Shown in pieces: positions 1 through 9,137 of a DNA stretch of 54,718 bases. The notes beneath the pieces are model-generated. The model did no database searches, was not told where the DNA came from, and was given only the letters and a program-made list of their open reading frames with translations. The position numbers and the translations under genes are program-made. Positions within the stretch are counted from its first letter, which is position 1, and every line of letters begins with the position of its first letter. Source of the DNA: Patescibacteria group bacterium (GTDB taxonomy: Bacteria > Patescibacteriota > Patescibacteriia > Patescibacteriales > GWC2-42-12); contig JAQTVB010000005.1 in the NCBI GenBank assembly GCA_028707005.1, positions 1-54,718 of the forward strand, written 5' to 3'.

Positions 1-296
1 GTGCGCGGCAAAAGGTTAAAAGACTGAAAAACAAAACCGATCTTTTGGTTCCTTAGGTTGGCCAGTTCGTTATCGCTCAAACCGGTAACGTCTTTGCCTA
101 AAAGAAAAAATTTGCCGCCGCTGGGGCGATCCAGCAACCCTAAAATATGCATCAGAGTGGATTTTCCCGAACCGGACGGCCCCATAATGGCCACGAATTC
201 GCCCTGCTCAATATTAAAGGTAAGTCCGTTCAAAACCTTGGTTTCCACTTCATCGTTAATGAATTTTTTAACTAAATTCACAACTTGGATCAGCAT
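1..296 (-). CDS. ABC transporter ATP-binding protein (MacB/LolD-like), truncated by window edge
   Basis: Reverse strand reads MLIQVVNLVKKFINDEVETKVLNGLTFNIEQGEFVAIMGPSGSGKSTLMHILGLLDRPSGGKFFLLGKDVTGLSDNELANLRNQKIGFVFQSFNLL: Walker A and Q-loop. Confidence 0.9.
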   Translation of the reverse strand, partial: MLIQVVNLVKKFINDEVETKVLNGLTFNIEQGEFVAIMGPSGSGKSTLMHILGLLDRPSGGKFFLLGKDVTGLSDNELANLRNQKIGFVFQSFNLLPR

Positions 297-387
297 AACT
301 CAATAAAAATTTCTAATTAACCTAATTTCTAATCAAATCCCAAGCCCTAACCTGCCGGCCGGCAGGTTAGATATTATAAATTTCATG

Positions 388-2178
388 CTATTTCCCTTGC
401 TTGATGTAAGTCACTACGGTATCGCCCTCGCTTACGCCGGACAGCGCCTCCACCAAGCCGCCATCGCCGCGCAAGCCGATAGTAACCGGCTCTTCTTTCA
501 TCTCCTGATTAACTAAAAGCCTGACGAATTTTCCGCTGCCGTTTTTTTCCACGACCGCCCGGGCCGGCATGATCAAAATATTATCTTTGCGGGCGGTCGT
601 GATATTGGCGTTAGCCGTCATGCCGGATTTAACATTTTTATCTTTGCCGTCAAAATTGATTTTTACCTTATAATAAGTCACGTCCTGAATTACTGTTTCC
701 GCCGGTTCTATAAAATTCACCCGGCCATAGAATTTTATGTCTTCGCCGAAAGCATCAAGCGTGATTTCCGCCGGATTGTTAAGCGCCACCTTATTGATGT
801 CAGCCTCGGAAACATCAATTTCAATTTCAAAATTATTCACGCCCAGCATGGAAAAAACCGGCTTGGCGCCAGAGGCTTGTTCGCCGCTTTCGTAATTTTT
901 TTTCGTGATCGTTCCATCCGCCGGGGCTTTGATAATGTTATTATTGATTTGGTTATGGATTAAATCCAAGGCGGCTTGCGCTTGCGCTACTTGAGCTTTT
1001 GATAAATTTACATCCTGGTCGCGCGCTTTATCTTTTAACTTGTTCAATTGAGCCAACGTTAACTGCCAATTCATATAGGCGGTATCAACCTTGCTTTGCG
1101 CCGCGGTAATCTGCTGCTCGCCCTCCACCTTGGCCGTAGCCAAGGCGTCTTCGGCCGCTGAAATTTCGTTGTTCAAATCATTCAGCGAATCGCTGAAATT
1201 ATGCTGGGCTGTTTGCACTGAAGTTATGGCCGTGCTTACGTTGGTTTGTTGCGTGCTGATGGCGGTTTTATAAGCATCAAGCTCTGCCTGCGTAAAAGTC
1301 GTACTAACCATGCTGGATTGAAGCATGGTATAACAGTTATTTAAAGCGCTAAAGGTTTTATTTAAGGTATTAAAAGAATCGGTTAACGCTTTGATGATGT
1401 TTTCATCGCTTTGGCTTGATTCGGCCGCGGCCAAACCGGCTTGCGCCAAATCAATGGTCGGTAAGGCTAAATCATAACTTTTTTTCACCTCATCAAGCAA
1501 AGTCATATTACCCGCGCTTAAATAATTCTTCGCGTCATTATCATTTAATATTGTGTTGATATTATCCAGAGCGTTATCAGCTATTGAAATTTTTGCCGCC
1601 ATAGTTGTAAGAGCCGCGGCCCTATAATTCTGCACATCCCTGGCATAGCTGGTAATAGTACTGCCCGACGTAAGTTTCAAATCGCTTAAATTTTTTTCTG
1701 CTTGTCTAATATCTTCATTGGTTGTATTCCGCGTTTTTCCCAATTCCGACAAAGCTGAATCATATGAGGTTTTCGCCTGGTCAACGCTAGCCTGGCTTAC
1801 GGCAAGTTCCGCGGCAGTTGCGCCGGCCAAAAGCTTGGCCAAATTAGCTTCAGCGACTCGTAAATTAGCTTCGGCTTCTCTGGCTTTTAACAGCAAATCG
1901 CTATTATCAAGTTCGGCTAAAATTTGATCTTTTTTTACTTTGTCGCCGACAGTGGTGAAGATATCGGCAATTTTGCCGCTCAAGGAGAAACTTAAATCAA
2001 TTTCATTCGTTGATTTAACCGTGCCGGTTTCGCTTATAGTCTGAGTTAAATTGCCTTTTACGACTTTGGCCACGGTATATTCAACGCTCGCCTTTTGATT
2101 AAAAAGAAAATATAAAACGCCCGCGGCAACCAAGATAATCAGGATAAAAATAAAAAATTTGCTTTTTGATATTTTCAT
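388..2178 (-). CDS. HlyD/MacA-like efflux periplasmic adaptor (membrane fusion protein)
   Basis: N-terminal TM, biotinyl-lipoyl-like segments, long coiled coil, beta-barrel; start set at MKISKSKF (the ORF-track start overlaps the upstream gene). Confidence 0.88.
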   Translation of the reverse strand: MKISKSKFFIFILIILVAAGVLYFLFNQKASVEYTVAKVVKGNLTQTISETGTVKSTNEIDLSFSLSGKIADIFTTVGDKVKKDQILAELDNSDLLLKAREAEANLRVAEANLAKLLAGATAAELAVSQASVDQAKTSYDSALSELGKTRNTTNEDIRQAEKNLSDLKLTSGSTITSYARDVQNYRAAALTTMAAKISIADNALDNINTILNDNDAKNYLSAGNMTLLDEVKKSYDLALPTIDLAQAGLAAAESSQSDENIIKALTDSFNTLNKTFSALNNCYTMLQSSMVSTTFTQAELDAYKTAISTQQTNVSTAITSVQTAQHNFSDSLNDLNNEISAAEDALATAKVEGEQQITAAQSKVDTAYMNWQLTLAQLNKLKDKARDQDVNLSKAQVAQAQAALDLIHNQINNNIIKAPADGTITKKNYESGEQASGAKPVFSMLGVNNFEIEIDVSEADINKVALNNPAEITLDAFGEDIKFYGRVNFIEPAETVIQDVTYYKVKINFDGKDKNVKSGMTANANITTARKDNILIMPARAVVEKNGSGKFVRLLVNQEMKEEPVTIGLRGDGGLVEALSGVSEGDTVVTYIKQGK

Positions 2179-2200
2179 AATAATATTTCGCCCGAGCGGC

Positions 2201-2599
2201 TTATTGCATTTTTTCTTTATTGGCGGCGATTTTTTTAAATTCGGCGACAAATTGATCAAGATTAAAATCGGTTTTCAATAAATAAACGTCAACTCCCAGC
2301 TTTTTCGCTTGTTGGCGGCTATCGTTGTCGCTTAAATTCGTGAAAACAAAAATCGGAATGCCGGAAACGCTGGGCTTGGCCTTTATCTCTTTTAATAAAT
2401 CAAGACCGTTTGTTTTTGGCAGTATAATGTCCAAAATAACATAATCGGGCTTATAAGCTATAATTTTTTCCATGGTTTCATTTTCGTCCAAGCCCTGATC
2501 AGCCAAAGTTTCGTAATTTTCAACTCTGAATTTAGCTTGCAGGCCGTAAAGCAAATTAGCGTCGTCTTCAATAATAAGAATTTTTTTGGCTTTTGGCAT
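2201..2599 (-). CDS. Response regulator receiver domain protein
   Basis: KKILIIEDDANLLYGL...PDYVILDIILPKTNGLDLL...FVFTNLS. Confidence 0.9.
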   Translation of the reverse strand: MPKAKKILIIEDDANLLYGLQAKFRVENYETLADQGLDENETMEKIIAYKPDYVILDIILPKTNGLDLLKEIKAKPSVSGIPIFVFTNLSDNDSRQQAKKLGVDVYLLKTDFNLDQFVAEFKKIAANKEKMQ

Positions 2600-2718
2600 A
2601 ATTTTAAAATTAACGTTTTGCCATGAAAATTTATGGGCCTCAAACGTTTAACGTTTATTAACGGTTGCCTTGCTTTATTATACTATTTTTTATATTTTCG
2701 CACAACACCCGTTTCTAT

Positions 2719-2750
2719 TAAAAAACACCTGTTTAAAGGTGTTTTTTGAG
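2719..2750. terminator. Intrinsic terminator hairpin
   Basis: AAAAAACACCTgtttaAAGGTGTTTTTT, usable in both directions. Confidence 0.75.
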
Positions 2751-2777
2751 AGGACGGATTGCCGAAGCCGTCGCCAG

Positions 2778-2933
2778 CTAGGCTTTGCCCAAAATTCTAA
2801 ACATTGATGTGCCGCAAGTCGGGCATTTGCCTTTCATGGCCTTTCTTTTAACGCCGCCCTTGCCGTTCATCTCTACTTCAGCCGCTTCAGCCATTTCTCT
2901 TTTCTCCTTGCATTTAACGCAATATGCTTCCAT
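2778..2933 (-). CDS. Small zinc-ribbon protein (DUF5679-like)
   Basis: MEAYCVKCKEKREMAEAAEVEMNGKGGVKRKAMKGKCPTCGTSMFRILGKA; two CxxC pairs. Not in the ORF track because it is short. Confidence 0.8.
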   Translation of the reverse strand: MEAYCVKCKEKREMAEAAEVEMNGKGGVKRKAMKGKCPTCGTSMFRILGKA

Positions 2934-3163
2934 AGAAGTATTATTCGTTTATTGGCTGATCCATATCTTTTTTAAAAGCTAAGAATAAAGCCAATGAAAC
3001 GATTAATTTATTAATTGGCTAATATTAAATTAAAAAACTAGAAATTACTAAAAATCAACTACCGCCAACTTGCCATGTACAAATAATATCATACTTAAGC
3101 CAAAAAATAAAGCCCCCCCAAACACGAAACACGCGGCAGGCGGCATAAAACAAGATTAGCTTT

Positions 3164-3535
3164 TTATCTGCTGGCCTTGGCCGCGCCGCGCTCATCCGAG
3201 CCGAAATGATGGGCGATTTCGTGCTTAACCGTGGCAATAATCTTTTCTTTCGCCTCTTGAAAACTGTCCACTTGGCTTAAGATCGCCAGCCTAAAAATCG
3301 TAATGCGGTCCGGCAAGACCGGTCCGATGTTTAATTTTTTAGCTTGAGCATAGCCTTCAAACAAGCCAAACAGCAAATCGCCGCGCCTTAAACGCATTTT
3401 TTTAAGCTGTTCGGCCGTGGGTTCGTCTTCGGCAAAAATCGCCACATTATTAATTTTTTCTTTGAATTTTTCCGGCAAAGATTCAAGCGCCTGCTCAACG
3501 ATTTTGGCAAATTGTTCTCGGCTAATTTCTAGCAT
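3164..3535 (-). CDS. Metallopeptidase family protein (zincin-like)
   Basis: VKHEIAHHFGSDE = HExxH..H motif. Confidence 0.85.
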   Translation of the reverse strand: MLEISREQFAKIVEQALESLPEKFKEKINNVAIFAEDEPTAEQLKKMRLRRGDLLFGLFEGYAQAKKLNIGPVLPDRITIFRLAILSQVDSFQEAKEKIIATVKHEIAHHFGSDERGAAKASR

Positions 3536-3589
3536 AGCTATATTTAATAAAAGTTGATTTTAAAAAATTAATGCTATAAGATATATTAT

Positions 3590-3937
3590 GTTTCTAACGC
3601 TCTTTGAAAGGAGGTGAGGCCATTGCTTAAAGTTAAAATTACCGCCTAATTGGCCGTATCATGGTTAAGCTGCTTGCTGTCCAGCGACTCAAAGAGGAAA
3701 AAGCAGGTTCAAAATACGAGCACCCTGACTCTCTTTGACGAGGAATATACTGCTGTTCCCTCACAAGCGGCACGGCACTAAGCAACCCCAGCGGATAAAG
3801 ACAAAGGCGGCTTTATCTCCGCGGGTAAACAGCAGGAAGATAAACTTCTTCGGCGGCGTGAGACTACCTAGAAAGAGGGACGTTTGATCCCATCTCACCT
3901 TCACGGCAGATTGCTGAAACCAGCTTTCTGCCTTTTT
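3590..3937 (+). ncRNA. Candidate structured ncRNA/leader with its own promoter and terminator
   Basis: Extended -10 TGCTATAAG near 3572; several complementary segments; terminator at 3905-3937; no downstream + strand gene. Confidence 0.6.
3905..3937 (+). terminator. Rho-independent terminator of the 3590 ncRNA
   Basis: GGCAGATTGCTGaaacCAGCTTTCTGCCTTTTT. Confidence 0.9.
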
Positions 3938-3963
3938 AAAATTTTATTTTTTATTATTATCCT

Positions 3964-4575
3964 TTAAGCGAACTTTCTGATCACGCCGCGCACTACGCCC
4001 TGGATGAGCGGGTCAGCCGCGTAAATCGGCTTCATGCCGGAATTGGCCGGCTGCAGTCTAATCCGTTTTTGCTCGCGATAAAATTTTTTCAGCGTGGCAT
4101 AAGCGTTGTTGAGTAGCGCGACCACCACATCGCCATCGCGCGGCGACGGATTTCTTTCCACAATCACATAATCGCCGTCTAAAATTCCGTCTTCAATCAT
4201 GGATTCGCCTTTGACTTTTAAAACATAGCTATTGGCGCTATCGGTGACAAAATCCGCCGGCACGGCGATAGCGTCTTTCTCTTCAACGGCTTCAATCGGC
4301 TCGCCGGCAGTTATTAAGCCGACCAGCGGCAATTCCAGACTGGCGGTCCAATTCACGTCGGCCGGAATAATTTCTATGGAGCGCGCCTCGTTAAAACCGG
4401 TCTTAAGCATGCCTTTCTTCTTCAGCGACTGAATATGCGCGTGAATCGTGGCCGGACTGGATAAGTTAAAATGTTCGCCGATTTCCCTTAGGCTCGGCGC
4501 GTAGCCATTGTCCTTGGAAAACTCGGTGATAAAATCCAAAATTTGCCTTTGTCTTTTGGTTAAATTGTTGCCCAT
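3964..4575 (-). CDS. lexA: LexA repressor
   Basis: N-terminal wHTH LTKRQRQILDFITEFSKDNGYAPSLREIGEHFNLSSPATIHAHI; S24 peptidase GESMIEDGILDGDYVIV. Confidence 0.97.
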   Translation of the reverse strand: MGNNLTKRQRQILDFITEFSKDNGYAPSLREIGEHFNLSSPATIHAHIQSLKKKGMLKTGFNEARSIEIIPADVNWTASLELPLVGLITAGEPIEAVEEKDAIAVPADFVTDSANSYVLKVKGESMIEDGILDGDYVIVERNPSPRDGDVVVALLNNAYATLKKFYREQKRIRLQPANSGMKPIYAADPLIQGVVRGVIRKFA

Positions 4576-4584
4576 ATATTTTTG

Positions 4585-4680
4585 TTGTCATTGCGGGCCT
4601 TGACCCGCAATCCAGGTGCGAGAAAAATAAACTCTTTCGCTGTTATTGCCTGGATGCCGGGTCAAGCCCGGCATGACAGT
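4585..4680. repeat. Paired palindromic repeats (GTCATTGCGGGCCTTGACCCGCAATCCAG ... CTGGATGCCGGGTCAAGCCCGGCATGACAG)
   Basis: Inverted repeat readable directly; related units at 34199, 49035, 49650-49825, 53545. Confidence 0.8.
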
Positions 4681-4816
4681 ATTTAGTTATCCACACCCTC
4701 TGTTCGCCTATTTTCATTATACACGAACAAAATACGAAAGTCAAATTTAAAAATAACGGGGGTCGCTTAAAAGACAACCCCCGCCGCAAAGGCGCGCCCA
4801 AATTCCTTTTGAATGT

Positions 4817-5083
4817 TCAGTTTTCATAGCACAGCGGAATAGTATCATCCTGAGCGTTGTCCACACCACAGGCACCAACGCGCGATATAGTGGCAGAATC
4901 TTGTGTATGCTCTATCACGTTCGCGCGCCCGGTATGATTGGTTCCGCATTCCCACGCCACCTCGTCTCCGATCTGCAACTCTCGGGCTCCGTGAACCCGC
5001 ACTTCAATCGTGGCGCCGCGGTTGAAAGTGTCAAAAGAGCCCGATGGGATTGTTAAGGGCGGCAAACCACTTCTATTTTTCAT
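4817..5083 (-). CDS. Hypothetical protein
   Basis: 88 aa ORF, SD GGAGG 7 nt before ATG, sigma70-like promoter upstream, hairpin terminator downstream. Confidence 0.6.
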   Translation of the reverse strand: MKNRSGLPPLTIPSGSFDTFNRGATIEVRVHGARELQIGDEVAWECGTNHTGRANVIEHTQDSATISRVGACGVDNAQDDTIPLCYEN

Positions 5084-5193
5084 AATTCATCCTCCGTATT
5101 GTCCGCTAGCGGCTTAATTACCGCCAGATAACCGCACCTTAACAAAAATCTTTATAAAAATCAAGAACGAATTATGATCCGTTCCTTAAACGA

Positions 5194-5895
5194 TTATCTA
5201 GTTAAATACCCCTTCCTCTTGTCCTCGCTGAACTTTTCAATCGCGTATCTTAACATGGTGCGCGGCATGGTTTTATGGTGCTTGCGTAAAAATTTCTCCA
5301 AAACCGCCTGGTCGCGCTTGCCCGCTTCCCTAAGCATCCAGCCCGCGGCCTTATGGATCAAATCATGTTCATCATGAAGCAAAATTTCCGCAATTTTCAA
5401 AGTGTCGCTAAATTGTCTTTGACGGATAAAGGCCAAGGTGGAAATCATGGCAATCCTTCTTTCCCATAAGTTTTTTGACTTGGCCAGCTGATATAAAACG
5501 CTCCTGTCTTTATCAGCTAAATACTCGCCAATAATTTTGTAAGCGCTAAGATCCACTAAGTCCCAATTGTTTATATTTCTAGTATTTTTCAAATAAAAAT
5601 CATAAACTGCTCGACGTGTTTTTATATCTCCTCTTTCAAATTGCCTAACTAAAATAAATAAAGCCGTTTGCCGTTCTTCATGAATGCCGCTGGCTAATAA
5701 TTTCTCTAAATCCAGGAGAGATGTTTCGGCAAACTGTTTGGCAATTTTTCTCATGCCCGGATTGTTTACTCCTATAAATTTATCTCCTGCGCCATATTCG
5801 CCATCGCCGGTTTTAAAAAACCAGCGCGAAACTTTTGCTCTTTCCGGGCTAGATAATCTTTTTAATTCGCTTTTAAGCCGTTTTAAATTACCCAC
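5194..5895 (-). CDS. DNA alkylation repair protein (AlkD-like HEAT repeat)
   Basis: KVSRWFFKTGDGEYGAGDKFIGVNNPGMRKIAKQF...WDLVDLSAYKIIGEY...IHKAAGWMLREAGKRD. Confidence 0.93.
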   Translation of the reverse strand: MGNLKRLKSELKRLSSPERAKVSRWFFKTGDGEYGAGDKFIGVNNPGMRKIAKQFAETSLLDLEKLLASGIHEERQTALFILVRQFERGDIKTRRAVYDFYLKNTRNINNWDLVDLSAYKIIGEYLADKDRSVLYQLAKSKNLWERRIAMISTLAFIRQRQFSDTLKIAEILLHDEHDLIHKAAGWMLREAGKRDQAVLEKFLRKHHKTMPRTMLRYAIEKFSEDKRKGYLTR

Positions 5896-5940
5896 AATTC
5901 TTAATTCGTAATTTTTAATTCGTAATTCATTATTTATGCC

Positions 5941-6720
5941 CTAGCTCCTGCGATTGAACGCCAAAGTCGCGACAGAGACTACCACGGCTGAAAAAGCCAA
6001 GAGGATGAAAATATTAACATGAATCGGATACAAAAAGAGTTTTTGCGCCAAGGCGGCCGGCACGCCGCCTAAAATTATCTGCCTCATGCCGTCCACGCCA
6101 TAAGTCAAAGGATTAATGCGCGATAAAACCGTCATCCATAACGGTACGTTGGTGAGCGGAAAAAATGCGCCGGACAGGAAAAACATGGGAAAAATCAAAA
6201 CTTGCATGACAATGCCGAAACTTTCCGTGGTTTTCATGAGTGAAGCGATTAACAGCCCTAAGCCGGCGATGGCAAAAGCCAATAACATCATCATCAAAAA
6301 TAGCTTGACGATAATAACCAAGCTAAGCTGAATATGTATGAACGGAGCCAAAAGCAACAGCAACAAGGCCTGCGTGGAAGCTATGGTGATCGCGCCCAAA
6401 ATCTTGCCCACCACAATAGAAGTGCGCGCCACCGGCGCCACTAAAATTTCTTTAAGAAAGCCGAATTCCCTGTCCCAAACCGTGGAAACCGTGGAAAAGA
6501 AGGCGATGCCCATGACGTTCATGGCGATGATGCCCGGATACATGAATTTCATGTAATCAACTCCGAAGCCGCCTTGCGCTAAAGTTCCGCCCAGGCCGGC
6601 GCCAAAAATCACCAAAAACATCAGCGGCTGTAAAAGCGTGGAAAATATCCTGGCTTTGTCGCGGACATATCTGATATTTTCCCGTTTCCAAATTGTATAG
6701 ATGGCTCTTAATTCTTTCAT
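5941..6720 (-). CDS. ABC-2 type transporter permease
   Basis: ABC-2 membrane domain, multiple TM, DrrB-like. Confidence 0.9.
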   Translation of the reverse strand: MKELRAIYTIWKRENIRYVRDKARIFSTLLQPLMFLVIFGAGLGGTLAQGGFGVDYMKFMYPGIIAMNVMGIAFFSTVSTVWDREFGFLKEILVAPVARTSIVVGKILGAITIASTQALLLLLLAPFIHIQLSLVIIVKLFLMMMLLAFAIAGLGLLIASLMKTTESFGIVMQVLIFPMFFLSGAFFPLTNVPLWMTVLSRINPLTYGVDGMRQIILGGVPAALAQKLFLYPIHVNIFILLAFSAVVVSVATLAFNRRS

Positions 6721-6744
6721 AAATAATGTTTTCTCCTAACAGGA

Positions 6745-6955
6745 ATGAAAATTTCTAATTATTCTAATTTCTAATTAACCTAATCAAGCGCTAATGACCA
6801 AATCCCAATGTCCAATGACCAATAAAATTCCAAACCCCAAGTCCTAATTTTTTCTTAGGATTTAAAATTTGGGGTTTTGTTGGTCATTGTGGTTTGGAAT
6901 TTGGGATTTTATTAGAAATTAGGTCAATTAGGTTAATTAGAAATTAACAATTTTA
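6745..6955. repeat. AT-rich imperfect inverted repeat (MITE-like)
   Basis: Left arm CCAAATCCCAATGTCCAATGACCAA vs right arm TTGGTCATTGTGGTTTGGAATTTGGG; TTTCTAATTAACCTAAT termini; second copy near 27220-27400. Confidence 0.7.
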
Positions 6956-7921
6956 GTGCTTCATTCTCATCCTCCGCCTCATCAAGTCTTTGCTTGAGGC
7001 TTCTTCTTCGCGGATTTTTTTGCCGGTTAAAGTTAAAAATACATCGTCCAAAGTCGGTTTTCTTAGTTCCACCGAATCGATCTTCTCCGTTAACTCATTG
7101 AACAGCCGAGGTAAAAATTTTTCTCCATCCGCCACTTCAATTTTTATTTTATTATCTTCTTCTTTGATTTTTAAATCAAATCGGCGGGCAATCGCCTGTT
7201 TTAATTTTAGCGGATCGGCCGCGGTAAGGGTGATGATCTCTCCGCCCACTATCTTTTTTAAATTGGCCGGCGTGTCTAAAGCGACGATCTTGCCGCGGTC
7301 AACGATGGCGATGCGGTCGCAATATTCAGCTTCATTCAGATAATGCGTGGTCATGAAAATCGTCATCTCTTTCTCTTTTTTCAATTTCAAGATGTAATGC
7401 CAAATATTAAATCTGGTCTGCGGGTCCAGGCCGATGGTCGGCTCGTCCAAAAACATCACTTTGGGGTAATGAATCAGGCCGCGCGCGATTTCCAGCCGCC
7501 GCTTCATGCCGCCGGAAAAAGTCTTAACGATCGCTCCCCGCCTATCCCATAAATCAACCAGCTGTAAAACCTCCGGCAAGCGTTCTTTAAAACTCTGCTT
7601 TTCCACATGATATAAATCGGCATGAAAATATAGATTTTCCTGCGCAGTAAGTCTGTCGTCTAAGGACGAATCCTGGAATACCAGGCCGATGGCTTGTCTT
7701 ACCGAATTTCTTTGGCTGCCGACATCAAAACCGTCGATCGTCGCTTGTCCGGAGTCCGGCTTTAATAAGGTGGCCAGCATGCTGATAGTCGTTGATTTGC
7801 CCGCCCCATTCGGCCCGAGAAAGCCGAAAATTTCGCCCTGCTTCACGTTGAAAGAAATATCATCAACGGCCGTAAGCTTGTCGTATCTTTTTGTTAAATT
7901 TTTTACTTCAATAATATTCAT
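6953..7921 (-). CDS. ABC transporter ATP-binding protein (DrrA-like)
   Basis: GPNGAGKSTT Walker A, FSGGMKRRLEIARGL signature, FLDEPTIGLDP Walker B. Confidence 0.95.
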   Translation of the reverse strand: MNIIEVKNLTKRYDKLTAVDDISFNVKQGEIFGFLGPNGAGKSTTISMLATLLKPDSGQATIDGFDVGSQRNSVRQAIGLVFQDSSLDDRLTAQENLYFHADLYHVEKQSFKERLPEVLQLVDLWDRRGAIVKTFSGGMKRRLEIARGLIHYPKVMFLDEPTIGLDPQTRFNIWHYILKLKKEKEMTIFMTTHYLNEAEYCDRIAIVDRGKIVALDTPANLKKIVGGEIITLTAADPLKLKQAIARRFDLKIKEEDNKIKIEVADGEKFLPRLFNELTEKIDSVELRKPTLDDVFLTLTGKKIREEEASSKDLMRRRMRMKH

Positions 7922-7982
7922 AAAATGCATCAATAAATTCGTTTGCCTTTCATTATAGCATACTTTATATTTGTAAAAAAAT

Positions 7983-8012
7983 AGCGGGAACCGTCCTAAG
8001 ACAATTCCCGCC
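7983..8012 (-). terminator. Terminator downstream of the 8045 gene
   Basis: GCGGGAAttgtcttaggacggTTCCCGCtaTTTTTTT on the minus strand. Confidence 0.85.
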
Positions 8013-8044
8013 AGTGAAACCGCAAAACCTCCTTAAGCCCTGGG

Positions 8045-8731
8045 TTATTGATGGGCTGGCCCGCAACGGAAAACAGCCTTGCTGTCCGTGCCCAACCCCC
8101 CGGATGCAAGGTAACTCCCCTCCACGACAGAGGCAACGCAACCGGGAAGTGAAAAATCATCCAGCCAAATTGATACATCCTCCGGCAGAGCAGCGCGCGT
8201 GCTGGTTATTAGAGCCGTCCCCGGATAGCAGAGCCTACTCGGCCAGTTAATGACAGTTACTCCGGCTTCGACGATTTCTTTTAGCGCCGCAATCAGCCAC
8301 TTCTGGTATACCAGCCAGGTGGAGCAACCTAGGCTAAAGTGGATTTGCAAGGTGAGGTGTGAACGACCAAACTCCTGTTTTGCCTGCTGGATCGCGGCCA
8401 GAACTTGAGTTTTGGCCCAATCTTTTTCTTCCGCGGGATTGGCGGAAAGACGCAAACAGCGCCAGGCCAATTTTGCTTGCGCTAAAACCGTGATAGCTTT
8501 AGCAACGTCATCTGGCCTGCAGACGATCGGGATGATGATGGTAATGCCGTCCGGGGCGTATTCGGCAATCTCTTGGCACACTGGCCAGCCGACTTGAGAC
8601 GGATCAATAACCAGGTGTTTGATTTGGCGACCCGCCATGATCTCAAATACGGATTGCCCGGGAACTGCTGCCATCACTTCTTTTGCTGACTTAAAGACTA
8701 AATATTCTGCTGTTGTGGTTGTTGTGTTCAT
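8045..8731 (-). CDS. Diverged LeuA/HMGL-like TIM-barrel protein (tentative)
   Basis: C-terminal EAGVTVINWPSRLCYPGTALI...VSIWLDDFSLPGCVASVVEG resembles the aGAttiNiPDTvGY..P...vsvHcHNDlGLAvANslaav segment of 2-isopropylmalate synthase, with catalytic-motif residues altered. Confidence 0.4.
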   Translation of the reverse strand: MNTTTTTAEYLVFKSAKEVMAAVPGQSVFEIMAGRQIKHLVIDPSQVGWPVCQEIAEYAPDGITIIIPIVCRPDDVAKAITVLAQAKLAWRCLRLSANPAEEKDWAKTQVLAAIQQAKQEFGRSHLTLQIHFSLGCSTWLVYQKWLIAALKEIVEAGVTVINWPSRLCYPGTALITSTRAALPEDVSIWLDDFSLPGCVASVVEGSYLASGGLGTDSKAVFRCGPAHQ

Positions 8732-8789
8732 GATTTTTTCTGGTTTGTTTTTGATTTCTTGATTGAAAAAAGAGCATCCTCCTTTAAAC

Positions 8790-8819
8790 AAAAACCAGCT
8801 TCCTTTTGTGGAAAGCTGG
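8790..8819 (-). terminator. Attenuator terminator in the leader of the 8045 gene
   Basis: Minus strand CCAGCTTTCCacaaaaGGAAGCTGGTTTTT. Confidence 0.8.
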
Positions 8820-8843
8820 CTAATATTTATCTAAATCCATCAG

Positions 8844-8924
8844 TTAAACATTAGTAAACTTTCCACCGCGAAGCTGGCTAAGCAACAGGCCCAACAATAA
8901 GGTTTTGGCAGAAAATTTATTCAT
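8844..8924 (-). CDS. Leu-rich leader peptide
   Basis: ATG..TAA on the minus strand: MNKFSAKTLLLGLLLSQLRGGKFTNV, just 3' of a sigma70-like promoter and 5' of the attenuator hairpin. Confidence 0.6.
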   Translation of the reverse strand: MNKFSAKTLLLGLLLSQLRGGKFTNV

Positions 8925-8953
8925 GTTTCTATCCTATATCATGCATAATTTTT

Positions 8954-8991
8954 TGTCAACCCTTGACAATTTTAAACTTATATGATAAGAT
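8954..8991. promoter_or_regulatory. Divergent sigma70-like promoter pair
   Basis: + strand TTGACA(8963)-17nt-TAAGAT(8986); minus strand TTGACA (complement of 8954-8959) about 17 nt before TAGGAT. Confidence 0.65.
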
Positions 8992-9018
8992 GCGATGTTC
9001 TAAATTAAATTGAAATAT

Positions 9019-9069
9019 ATGGGCTTTATTGATGCCATACTTTCGCAAATATTCGGCTCAAAAGAATAA
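9019..9069 (+). CDS. Possible 16-aa microprotein
   Basis: MGFIDAILSQIFGSKE between a consensus promoter (8963-8991) and a strong terminator (9138-9168). Confidence 0.35.
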   Translation: MGFIDAILSQIFGSKE

Positions 9070-9137
9070 AATGCTAATAGACTCGCCTGGTTTATTTTTT
9101 AGTCACTCTGATTAATAGACGCGTTTTGACTATTCAA

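Noticed and set aside
58-306. + strand ORF of 82 aa
   Set aside because: Antisense to a clear ABC ATPase reading frame.
3661-3781. Genuine RF2-type programmed frameshift protein
   Set aside because: Only the CTTTGAC heptamer matches. There is no upstream SD-like stimulator and the product would be only about 39 aa, and the same bases are used in RNA pairing. Kept as a note only.
3590-3937. tmRNA, RNase P RNA or SRP RNA
   Set aside because: I find no GGTTCGA T-loop/CCA end, no GAGGAAAGTCC P4 motif and no CCGGAAGG-AGCAG SRP motif, so it is left as an unassigned structured RNA.
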